This document shows positions 5,441-11,468 of a DNA stretch of 11,468 nucleotides, piece after piece. Positions within the stretch are counted from its first letter, which is position 1; each line of letters opens with the position of its first letter. The DNA is taken from the NCBI GenBank assembly GCA_002323775.1, contig DCPV01000242.1, positions 890 to 12,357 on the forward strand, read 5' to 3'. The position numbers were made by a program, and so were the translations under genes. This DNA comes from Firmicutes bacterium UBA1535. GTDB taxonomy: Bacteria; Bacillota; Clostridia; Tissierellales; Sedimentibacteraceae. The notes under the pieces were generated by a model. It ran no database searches. It worked only from the letters and a program-made list of their open reading frames with translations, and was not told the origin of the DNA.

Positions 5441-6361
5441 ATGATGCAAAGGCATACGCCACTAGGATATAAGATAGTAGATGGAAAAGTAATAATTGAT
5501 GAAGAAAAGGTAAATGTGATTAAAAAGATATTTGAGGATTACCATAAAGGAGCATCCTTACATGCTATAGCAAAAGAACTGACGAATGCAGGACTCTTAA
5601 ATGCTAATAACAAACCGAATTGGAATCATGGCTCCGTAGGAAAGATACTTCAAAATATTAAGTACTTAGGAGATGACTTCTATCCTCAGATGATAGATAA
5701 GGAAACCTTTAAATCTGTGCAGAAAAGAAGAAAGAAAAAAGAGCAAGAACTAGGAAGAACCCTTCAACCAAATAGTATGAAAAATCAAAGTTTATATAGC
5801 AATAAATTAGTGTGTGGAGAATGTGGTGATGTTTACCGCAAATACATAGAACATGCTGGCAGACCATCTGAGAAGAACAACTGGAAGTGTAAGAGGTACA
5901 TCTACCAAAATAAAGTACACTGCAGAAACTTATTTTTAACTGAAAAAGATATAGAAACTGCCTTTATATCAGCAACCAATAAAATCTTATCAAGAAAATG
6001 GATGCTAGATAAAGATAAGAAAAAAGAACCTCCAAGGATCACCTTAGAAATTAGAAAGTTAGAAGAACGAATCAAAGAGATAAAGGAAGAAGAACATTTC
6101 TCATCAAAGGAACTATCAGAGCTAATCTTTAAAAGGGCAAAGGCATATTATAGCATAGCTAAAATAGATGATTATGATTACAACACTGAGAAAATAAAAC
6201 AATCACTGGCTGAGAGAGAACAGCTAACAGAGTTTGATGAGGATTTATTTAAAACTATAATAAAGCAAATAACTATTTATAAAGATGGAAGAATCCTAGT
6301 GGAGTTTATCAATGGCATAACTATGGAGGAAAATCATGAGAAAATAAGAGAGGATGAATGA
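5441..6361 (+). CDS. Serine recombinase-like protein lacking the catalytic domain (triad member 2)
   Basis: 306 aa from ATG 5441. GAGGTGAGG (5429-5437) overlaps the stop of recombinase 1 and serves as RBS; ATG 5444 and ATG 5420 are alternatives. The protein begins directly with the recombinase domain (TPLGYKIVDGKVIIDEEKV, about 4-105). It continues with a zinc ribbon (C125, C128, then WKCKR and HCRN) and a long coiled coil (about 195-265). The whole resolvase domain with its catalytic serine is absent. The frame upstream is occupied by recombinase 1, so this is not a simple frameshift split. Its translation is coupled to both neighbours, so it is likely a DNA-binding accessory subunit that guides site choice or directionality. 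That role is inference. Confidence 0.88.
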   Translation: MMQRHTPLGYKIVDGKVIIDEEKVNVIKKIFEDYHKGASLHAIAKELTNAGLLNANNKPNWNHGSVGKILQNIKYLGDDFYPQMIDKETFKSVQKRRKKKEQELGRTLQPNSMKNQSLYSNKLVCGECGDVYRKYIEHAGRPSEKNNWKCKRYIYQNKVHCRNLFLTEKDIETAFISATNKILSRKWMLDKDKKKEPPRITLEIRKLEERIKEIKEEEHFSSKELSELIFKRAKAYYSIAKIDDYDYNTEKIKQSLAEREQLTEFDEDLFKTIIKQITIYKDGRILVEFINGITMEENHEKIREDE

Positions 6362-6362
6362 A

Positions 6363-8021
6363 ATGGCAGTAGCAGTAACAAAAAAGAATGTTGCTTTTAT
6401 ACCAGCACAGACCATATATGACAGGAATGTAAGGGTGGAGCTAAAAACCCTAAGAGTAGCAGCTTACTGTAGAGTTAGTACCACCTTAGAACAACAGGAG
6501 GGTAGTTATGAGGCTCAAATATCCTACTACACAGAGAAAATTAAAAGCAACCCAAATTGGAAGAGTGCAGGCATTTATGCAGATGATGGAAAGTCAGCCA
6601 CTAATACAAAAAAGCGTGATGATTTTAATGCTATGATTGATGACTGTATGGCTGGGAAAATAGACATGGTCATAACAAAATCAGTCAGTAGATTTGCAAG
6701 AAATACAGTAGACTCGCTCCAGACCATAAGAAAACTTAAAGAAAAGAATATCGCCATATTTTTTGAAAAAGAGGGTGTAAATACCCTAGAAAGCACAGGA
6801 GAATTACTGATTACTATCTTAAGCAGTCAGGCACAGGAAGAAAGCAGAAACCTAAGTGAAAATACAAAATGGGGTTTAACAAGAAGATATGAAAATGGAA
6901 TTGTCACCATCAATCATAAGAAATTTATGGGATACACCAAAGATGAAAATGGTGAACTAGTCATAGTACCTGAACAAGCAGAAATAGTGAGACGAATTTT
7001 CAGAATGTATTTAGAAGGAAGTAGTATTGGGGAGATTACGAAAGCTCTGGAGGCGGATAAAATCAAAACAGTCACAGGAAAGGAAACATGGCATCCTGGT
7101 GTAATAGAAAAAATGTTAGTCAATGAAAAGTATATGGGGGATGCCCTAATGCAGAAGACCTATACCGTAGATTTTCTAACAAAGAAACGAGTAAAGAATA
7201 ACGGAATCGTACCCCAGTACTATATCGAAGACAACCATGAGGCCATTATACCAAAAGAATTATTTTATAAGGTACAGGAAGAAAAAGCTAGAAGAGCCAG
7301 TCTGAATAAAGCGGCAGTTACAAGAAAAGCAAATAAATTAAAAAAGGAAAAGAGCAAATTCAGCTCCAAGTATGCACTAACAGAAATCTTAGTATGTGCC
7401 GAATGTGGACATCCATACCGCAGACAGACATGGTCAAAATATGGACAAAAGAGTGCAGTGTGGAGATGTGAGAACAGGCTAAAGAATGGCACAAAAGCAA
7501 CTTGCAAGCACTCACCTTCATTAAAAGAAGAACCGCTACATAATGCTATTATGACAGCCATTAATAATGTAGTAGAAAACAATGGAGATTTTATAGGAGC
7601 CTTCAGAGAAAATGTCATCAGAGTCATCGGTGGCTACTCCACAAAAAAAATCCCAACAGAATATGATGAGCAGATTGAATCCCTGCAAAAAGAAATGCTG
7701 ACCTTAATCGAAGAAAACGCAAAACAAGGAGCTGTAGCAGAGGATTTTGATGGTGAGTACAAAAGGATATCTGAACAGATAAATGAGCTTAAACAGGCAA
7801 AACTTAAGCTTGTAAGGGAAAAGAAACAGGCTGAGAACTATAAACAGAAACTAACGGAAATGGACACTACCCTAAAGACTGTAAGACCACAAGTAAGAGA
7901 GTTTGATGAAGATTTAGTGAGAAGATTAATAAACACCATTAAGGTGAATAAGGGAGAGAGACTGGAGATACAGTTTGAATCAGGCATAGTGATGGATCAG
8001 ATGGTAGATTACTATGATTAG
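6363..8021 (+). CDS. Large serine recombinase 3 of the triad (site-specific integrase)
   Basis: 552 aa from ATG 6363, with AGAGG (6349-6353) 9 nt upstream; ATG 6354 gives three extra residues but abuts that RBS. The resolvase domain opens with LRVAAYCRVSTTLEQQEGSY, with catalytic Ser39, and carries ITKSVSRFARNTVD. Then come the recombinase domain (about 190-300), a zinc ribbon (C345, C348, WRCEN, TCKH) and a coiled coil (about 430-500). It is clearly homologous to recombinase 1 over its length but divergent, so the pair are old paralogues. The start lies at the stop of triad member 2 (TGA 6359-6361), indicating translational coupling. A terminator follows at 8093. The att site usually lies near such a gene but could not be recognised here. 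Confidence 0.93.
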   Translation: MAVAVTKKNVAFIPAQTIYDRNVRVELKTLRVAAYCRVSTTLEQQEGSYEAQISYYTEKIKSNPNWKSAGIYADDGKSATNTKKRDDFNAMIDDCMAGKIDMVITKSVSRFARNTVDSLQTIRKLKEKNIAIFFEKEGVNTLESTGELLITILSSQAQEESRNLSENTKWGLTRRYENGIVTINHKKFMGYTKDENGELVIVPEQAEIVRRIFRMYLEGSSIGEITKALEADKIKTVTGKETWHPGVIEKMLVNEKYMGDALMQKTYTVDFLTKKRVKNNGIVPQYYIEDNHEAIIPKELFYKVQEEKARRASLNKAAVTRKANKLKKEKSKFSSKYALTEILVCAECGHPYRRQTWSKYGQKSAVWRCENRLKNGTKATCKHSPSLKEEPLHNAIMTAINNVVENNGDFIGAFRENVIRVIGGYSTKKIPTEYDEQIESLQKEMLTLIEENAKQGAVAEDFDGEYKRISEQINELKQAKLKLVREKKQAENYKQKLTEMDTTLKTVRPQVREFDEDLVRRLINTIKVNKGERLEIQFESGIVMDQMVDYYD

Positions 8022-8030
8022 AAATAACAG

Positions 8031-8065
8031 GAGCAGTGACTGGGATAGATAAAAGGTTACTGCTC
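8031..8065 (+). other. 10-bp hairpin just after the recombinase triad
   Basis: GAGCAGTGAC (8031-8040) pairs with GTTACTGCTC (8056-8065), with one G-U pair and a 15-nt loop. No T-tract follows. It lies 9 nt past the stop codon. Possible roles are mRNA 3' structure or a recombinase-binding site. Confidence 0.5.
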
Positions 8066-8092
8066 TTAGTATAAGGAGAATCTGTTAAGACT

Positions 8093-8121
8093 AAAATCCT
8101 CAGAAAGCTGAGGGTTTTATT
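8093..8121 (+). terminator. Terminator of the recombinase operon
   Basis: AAAATCCTCAG (8093-8103) pairs with CTGAGGGTTTT (8108-8118) over 11 bp with one G-U pair and tetraloop AAAG, running into TTTTATT. A textbook intrinsic terminator; the A-tract could also make it work on the opposite strand. Confidence 0.85.
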
Positions 8122-8238
8122 GTTGGCAGATAGAATAAATATAAATAAACAAAATATTACAGAATATTCAGAAGATAATACAATTTTATGTTGAGAAATA
8201 TTGGAATATAATATAAAATGGTAATAATATTGTTTATA

Positions 8239-8267
8239 TTGTTATTACCCTACTTGAAGGTTATAAT
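8239..8267 (+). promoter_or_regulatory. Candidate promoter for the ABC-3C operon
   Basis: TTGTTA (8239-8244, 4 of 6) and TATAAT (8262-8267, perfect) are 17 bp apart. The -35 lies within the right arm of the palindrome 8220-8249, which could be an operator. A start near 8274 would give a 350-nt leader, long for this kind of operon, so a closer promoter may exist. Confidence 0.45.
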
Positions 8268-8517
8268 ATATCTAATGTTATTGGATGTTATTGGATTTTT
8301 GATAACTTAAATAGTAAAATAGAAAACCTTAATTCAAATAAGGTTTACTAAGGAATTTAAATAAAGACTATGCATAGAATTGGACATTTTGTATCTCATA
8401 GTTGCTCTTTTGCACTCCATTTATCAATTATGCTAAATTTGAGAAATAGAAAGTGTTCAGTATGGAAAGATTTCTTCGAGGTAATAGGGAAACTTTATTG
8501 AAGAGATTTATAGAAAC

Positions 8518-8593
8518 GGTAAGAAATACTATTTATATTATTTTATTAATTTCTTACCAAGGAGATATAAGAAATATTTGTTTAGCAAATATT
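8518..8593 (+). repeat. Two perfect inverted repeats just upstream of the defence-like operon
   Basis: GGTAAGAAAT (8518-8527) and ATTTCTTACC (8549-8558) form a 10-bp stem with a 21-nt loop. AATATTTG (8573-8580) and CAAATATT (8586-8593) form an 8-bp stem with loop TTTAG, ending 15 nt before the AAAGGAGG of the first gene. They could be operators or leader-RNA structure. Confidence 0.5.
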
Positions 8594-8624
8594 ATATACT
8601 CAGAGTTGAAAGGAGGATTGTCAT

Positions 8625-9818
8625 ATGAGTAATCATCAAGCAGTGGAACAAATGCTCGGTTATTTATATCAAGTACGATATGCTTTATATCTACTTTTAG
8701 AAGAAGATGATGAACAAGCACGGATTGGAATTGAAAAATTTGATGATATTTCATTTAGTTATGATGATACTTCCGAGACAATGATTCAGCTTAAACATCA
8801 TACAAAGTCATATGGAGATTTGAATAATGCGAGTACTGATATTTGGCGTACAATTAAAGTATGGTCAGATCTTATTAATATAGATTCTTCACGATTAGAA
8901 AGTACAAAGTTCATTATTATAACTACTGCGAAATCTCCTGAAAATTCAGCAGCATGTTATTTGACTCCTGATTCGATGGAACTTGAAAGAAATACAAAGA
9001 AAGCTTTTGAAATATTAAAAAATACCGCTGAATCATCTCAAAATGTACAACATCAGGGATATTATAAATCCTTTATAAAACTTGGTGATGATCTAGGAAA
9101 AAAACTTGTTAATAATATTTATATAATAGATGGTAGTAGCAATATTATTGATGTGAAAGTAGACATACGAAAAATCATACGATATGGAAGTTTACCTAAA
9201 TATGAAGATAGGATTTGTGAAAGGCTAGAAGGTTGGTGGTATGATAAAGCTATTGAGTATTTAACATCAGACCAGCTATTGTTTATTACACAAAAACAAA
9301 TTAGGTCTTTGATTTCGTCCATAAGAGATGAATATACAGAAGATAACCTTCCAATAGATACCCCCATTTTAGATGAGATTGATATAGAAAATTTGCCAGA
9401 AAAGGATCGTTTGTTTTATGAACAATTAAGGATTATTTGTTTAAGTAATCAAAGAATGAATCTGGCAATAAGAGATTATTATCGTGCATTTAAGCAAAGA
9501 GCTAATTGGATTCGTGATGATTTATTATACATTAATGAATTGGATCGATATGAAGAGCGATTGATAGATGAATGGCAACGAATGTTTTTAATGATGAAAG
9601 AGGATTTGGAAGAATACGGTGAAGAACTGGATGAAAAAACAAAGCAAAAATTGGGGAAAGGGTTATTTAATAAAATTCAAGATAAAGATATCAGGATAAG
9701 GGAAAGATGCAGTGAACCATTTATCATGAGAGGGAGCTATCATTCTTTAGCCAACAGGTTATCAGTTGGTTGGCATATAGACTTTGAAAATAGATTACGC
9801 GAGTTATTGGTAAGGTAA
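8625..9818 (+). CDS. ABC-3C effector-type protein with N-terminal PD-(D/E)xK (DUF4297-like) nuclease domain
   Basis: 397 aa from ATG 8625, with AAAGGAGG (8609-8616) 8 nt upstream. The N-terminus GYLYQVRYALYLLLE, then IEKFDDISF and MIQLKHH matches the DUF4297/Cap4-like dsDNA endonuclease signature. The likely catalytic residues are Glu37, Asp41 and the Gln55-x-Lys57 motif. Residues from about 240 on are helical, ending in FENRLRELLVR, as in the C-terminal domains of ABC-three-component proteins. In that class, predicted computationally as conflict systems, a large effector protein is encoded beside a middle component and an ABC ATPase. The next two genes fit exactly. It probably cuts invading nucleic acid when licensed by the ATPase; substrate and trigger are unknown. 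Domain call rests on motif recognition. Confidence 0.78.
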   Translation: MSNHQAVEQMLGYLYQVRYALYLLLEEDDEQARIGIEKFDDISFSYDDTSETMIQLKHHTKSYGDLNNASTDIWRTIKVWSDLINIDSSRLESTKFIIITTAKSPENSAACYLTPDSMELERNTKKAFEILKNTAESSQNVQHQGYYKSFIKLGDDLGKKLVNNIYIIDGSSNIIDVKVDIRKIIRYGSLPKYEDRICERLEGWWYDKAIEYLTSDQLLFITQKQIRSLISSIRDEYTEDNLPIDTPILDEIDIENLPEKDRLFYEQLRIICLSNQRMNLAIRDYYRAFKQRANWIRDDLLYINELDRYEERLIDEWQRMFLMMKEDLEEYGEELDEKTKQKLGKGLFNKIQDKDIRIRERCSEPFIMRGSYHSLANRLSVGWHIDFENRLRELLVR

Positions 9819-9829
9819 GGTGACATTTG

Positions 9830-10318
9830 ATGAAGAATTGGGAAAATAGAGCAACAGAAATTGCATATTTGCTAAATCCTGCCTTTTGTGGAAGGATTAT
9901 TTATCATGCCATTAAAACCTATCAGCAAGAGTCAAAACGACCTATGCCTTTTCCTTTGGTCTATCTTATCCTACCCATGGTTTTACACAGAAAAACCCGA
10001 GAACGGATAAAAAGCATAACTCAAATGCAAATATGGATACAACGTAATCCAGAGATGCTTATTGGATTTGCAGATAGAGCCCAAAGTATGGTACCTATTA
10101 CAAATGAAGCAGTAGAATTCTTAATGCAGAGTGGAATTGTAACATTAACTAATAACGCAGAGTTAGAGTTAGCCCAATTATTTAAAGCGTTAAGTACAAC
10201 TAAATATACCAATGATGAAATTAAAGAATGTATAAGTAAAAGTTCTAGTGTTGCTAAATGGTTTGCCAAGGCTGGAACTGTCGAAACAATTTATGTGAGT
10301 TGGGGGGTTAGACCATAA
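9830..10318 (+). CDS. ABC-3C middle component
   Basis: 162 aa from ATG 9830, preceded by AAGGTG (9817-9822); a TTG at 9827 would add one residue. The N-terminus WENRATEIAYLLNPAFCGRI, then the proline-rich RPMPFPLVYLILPMVLH is typical of the small middle components of ABC-three-component systems, which carry a winged-HTH-like fold and have no catalytic motif. A second block, MVPITNEAVEFLMQSGIVTL, looks like the wing or helix region. The gene begins 11 nt after the nuclease gene and its stop TAA overlaps the next ATG by one base (TAATG at 10316-10320), so the three products are probably made in fixed ratio. It likely bridges effector and ATPase or binds DNA; this is inferred from the family. 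Confidence 0.78.
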   Translation: MKNWENRATEIAYLLNPAFCGRIIYHAIKTYQQESKRPMPFPLVYLILPMVLHRKTRERIKSITQMQIWIQRNPEMLIGFADRAQSMVPITNEAVEFLMQSGIVTLTNNAELELAQLFKALSTTKYTNDEIKECISKSSSVAKWFAKAGTVETIYVSWGVRP

Positions 10319-11468
10319 TGCAAATACTAGAACTTGTTCTATACGGAGTTAATGGCGAAGTAAGACATCTACCTTTTAATCTAGGGGTAGTTAATATTAT
10401 TTCAGGGAAGTCAAAGTCGGGGAAATCTGTAATAGGAGATATTATCGATTATTGTTTAGGTGGTTCATCTTGTAGTATAGCTGACGGAGTAGTACGAGAA
10501 ACTGTTTCATGGTATGGCCTATTACTCCAGTTCAGTGATGGTAGAATATTCGTTGCACGACAAAGTCCACCAAAAGGACAACAGTCAACTGGTAAATTTT
10601 ATTATGAGATAGGCAAGAATTTAGTTGTTCCCGAAAGTCAAAACTTTATTTCGAATTCTAATGTTGATGGGATTGAAGAAATGTTATCTCGAAGATTAGG
10701 AATAGCGGAAAACATAAATATCCCTCCTGAGGGGCAAACAAGGTTACCTTTGTCTGCAAACATTAGACATGCTTTATACTACTGCTTTCAGAATCAAGAT
10801 GAAGTTGCGGCTAGAAATTTTTTATTTCATAAACAATCAGAAGATTTTATTACTCAAGCAATTAAAGATACCATGCCTTATTTTCTGGGAATTATAAACG
10901 AAGAATCTCTCGCACTTGAAAATGAACGTACACTTTTAAAAAGAAAAATTGCAGTAGAAAAACGTAGACTTGAAGAAAATGAAATGCTTCAAGGTGGTGG
11001 TATGCAAAGAGCTACGACATTAGTTTCAGAAGCAAAATATGTTGGATTATTAGCAGATGATACTCCTATTGATTATCAGGACTATTCATCCCTTTGTATG
11101 GTTTTACAAGCAGTAAATGAATGGAAACCAAATGAAGTACATACAGCTGAGATGGATAAACTAAGTTTTTTACAAAGTGAACTTTCAAAAGTTCAAGAAC
11201 AGATAGATTATATTGATGAAGACTTACGTAATGCAAAAACATTTGTGGGTGAAACCAAAGGATATATTGATGAAACTGAGCACCAAAAAATGAGGCTTCA
11301 ATCAATTGGCTTATTTGAAAACTTAAACTTTGAACCAAATCATTGTCCATTATGTTCAAATTCGTTGAGTGAACCGTCACCCAGTATTAAAGCAATGAAA
11401 ACTGCGATAAAAAATCTTGATGCAAACATTGAATCAGTTACCCGTGAAAAACCTAAACTGAGAAAATA
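10318..11468 (+). CDS. DUF3732-like, Rad50-like ABC ATPase of the ABC-3C system (3' end beyond window)
   Basis: The frame is open from ATG 10318 to the window edge, 383 codons, and is incomplete. Residues 30-37 read GKSKSGKS, a Walker A motif in the usual context (VVNIISGKSKSGKSVIGDII). A Q-loop-like YCFQNQDE sits at about 155-162 (Gln158, Gln160). A long charged coiled coil follows from about residue 190. A CPLC motif (Cys343, Cys346) lies in the middle, like a Rad50-type zinc hook. The signature motif, Walker B and H-loop must lie in the missing C-terminal part. Start overlaps the stop of the middle component. SMC/Rad50-type ATPases of this kind are thought to sense or hold DNA and gate the effector. 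Function is inference; the fold call is strong. Confidence 0.85.
   Translation, partial: MQILELVLYGVNGEVRHLPFNLGVVNIISGKSKSGKSVIGDIIDYCLGGSSCSIADGVVRETVSWYGLLLQFSDGRIFVARQSPPKGQQSTGKFYYEIGKNLVVPESQNFISNSNVDGIEEMLSRRLGIAENINIPPEGQTRLPLSANIRHALYYCFQNQDEVAARNFLFHKQSEDFITQAIKDTMPYFLGIINEESLALENERTLLKRKIAVEKRRLEENEMLQGGGMQRATTLVSEAKYVGLLADDTPIDYQDYSSLCMVLQAVNEWKPNEVHTAEMDKLSFLQSELSKVQEQIDYIDEDLRNAKTFVGETKGYIDETEHQKMRLQSIGLFENLNFEPNHCPLCSNSLSEPSPSIKAMKTAIKNLDANIESVTREKPKLRK

Larger units (their letters stand above)
8122..8624. other. AT-rich 500-nt spacer with inverted repeats and no convincing gene
   Basis: No frame with both length and a ribosome site was found. Visible structures are: GGTAATAA/TTATTACC (8220-8227/8242-8249); a tandem GTTATTGGAT pair (8277-8286, 8287-8296); AAACCTTA/TAAGGTTT (8324-8331/8339-8346); GGTAAGAAAT/ATTTCTTACC (8518-8527/8549-8558); and AATATTTG/CAAATATT (8573-8580/8586-8593). 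All listed arms are perfect. This spacer separates the integration module from the defence-like operon and may hold the element end, an operator set, or both. Confidence 0.55.

Noticed and set aside
5415..5445. Frameshift splitting one recombinase into triad members 1 and 2
   Set aside because: Member 1 already has complete resolvase, recombinase, zinc and coiled-coil parts, and member 2 repeats the recombinase and zinc parts, so they are separate genes.
8370..8501. 43-codon ORF in the spacer before the ABC-3C operon
   Set aside because: Only a weak AAGGA lies 15 nt upstream, the composition is unlike a real protein, and I recognise nothing in it.
200..8620. attL/attR direct repeats bounding the element
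   Set aside because: By eye I found no matching direct repeat of useful length between the left flank (190-352) and the spacer right of the recombinases (8022-8624); serine recombinases can use very short cores, so absence is not informative.
8554..8754. Minus-strand frame across the start of the nuclease gene
   Set aside because: It overlaps the RBS and start of a well-supported gene and has no family resemblance.

Overview
The window is AT-rich, with AGA/ATA-rich codon use, strong GGAGG ribosome binding sites and sigma-A-type promoters. These point to a low-GC Firmicute, most likely a clostridium (Clostridia/Lachnospiraceae-like). Most of it looks like the control and integration end of an integrative (possibly conjugative) element. 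A three-gene conflict (defence) operon follows on the right. No conjugation gene, tRNA, rRNA or CRISPR array is visible.

Left edge (1-352): the 3' remnant of a small cysteine-rich [2Fe-2S]-type protein gene, broken by an in-frame stop and a one-base frameshift, then a short gene-free stretch. Switch region (353-2150): an ImmA-type metalloprotease and a Cro/CI-type repressor lie on the minus strand. They are divergent from a plus-strand gene for a possible HTH protein. The space between holds back-to-back promoters, one a perfect TTGACA-17-TATAAT, with repeated TCTTCAYAT half-sites. This is the layout of ICE/prophage switches such as ICEBs1 ImmR/ImmA.

Sigma-factor/RNA region (2151-3544): two tandem terminator-like hairpins come first. 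Then a 24-codon leader ORF overlaps the 5' arm of a hairpin whose 3' arm holds the Shine-Dalgarno of a sigma-70-region-4-like protein gene. After that gene and its terminator lies about 320 nt closed end to end by a perfect 12-bp long-range helix, with a 9-bp internal long-range helix and several nested stems. This is a strong candidate for a large structured non-coding RNA.

Integration module (3599-8021): a 53-aa SHOCT-like protein, then three tightly coupled large-serine-recombinase genes. The first and third carry the catalytic serine domain; the middle one lacks it. A canonical terminator ends the module. The 500-nt spacer that follows (8122-8624) is very AT-rich, with several inverted repeats and one plausible promoter but no convincing gene.

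Right edge (8625-11468): an operon resembling ABC-three-component (ABC-3C) systems. It encodes a protein with an N-terminal PD-(D/E)xK/DUF4297-like nuclease domain, a small middle component, and a DUF3732-like, Rad50-like ABC ATPase with a CPLC motif that runs off the window. In the working model, repressor and protease gate the left promoter, the sigma-like factor and RNA act on the integration genes, and the ABC-3C operon is either cargo or a neighbour at the insertion site.
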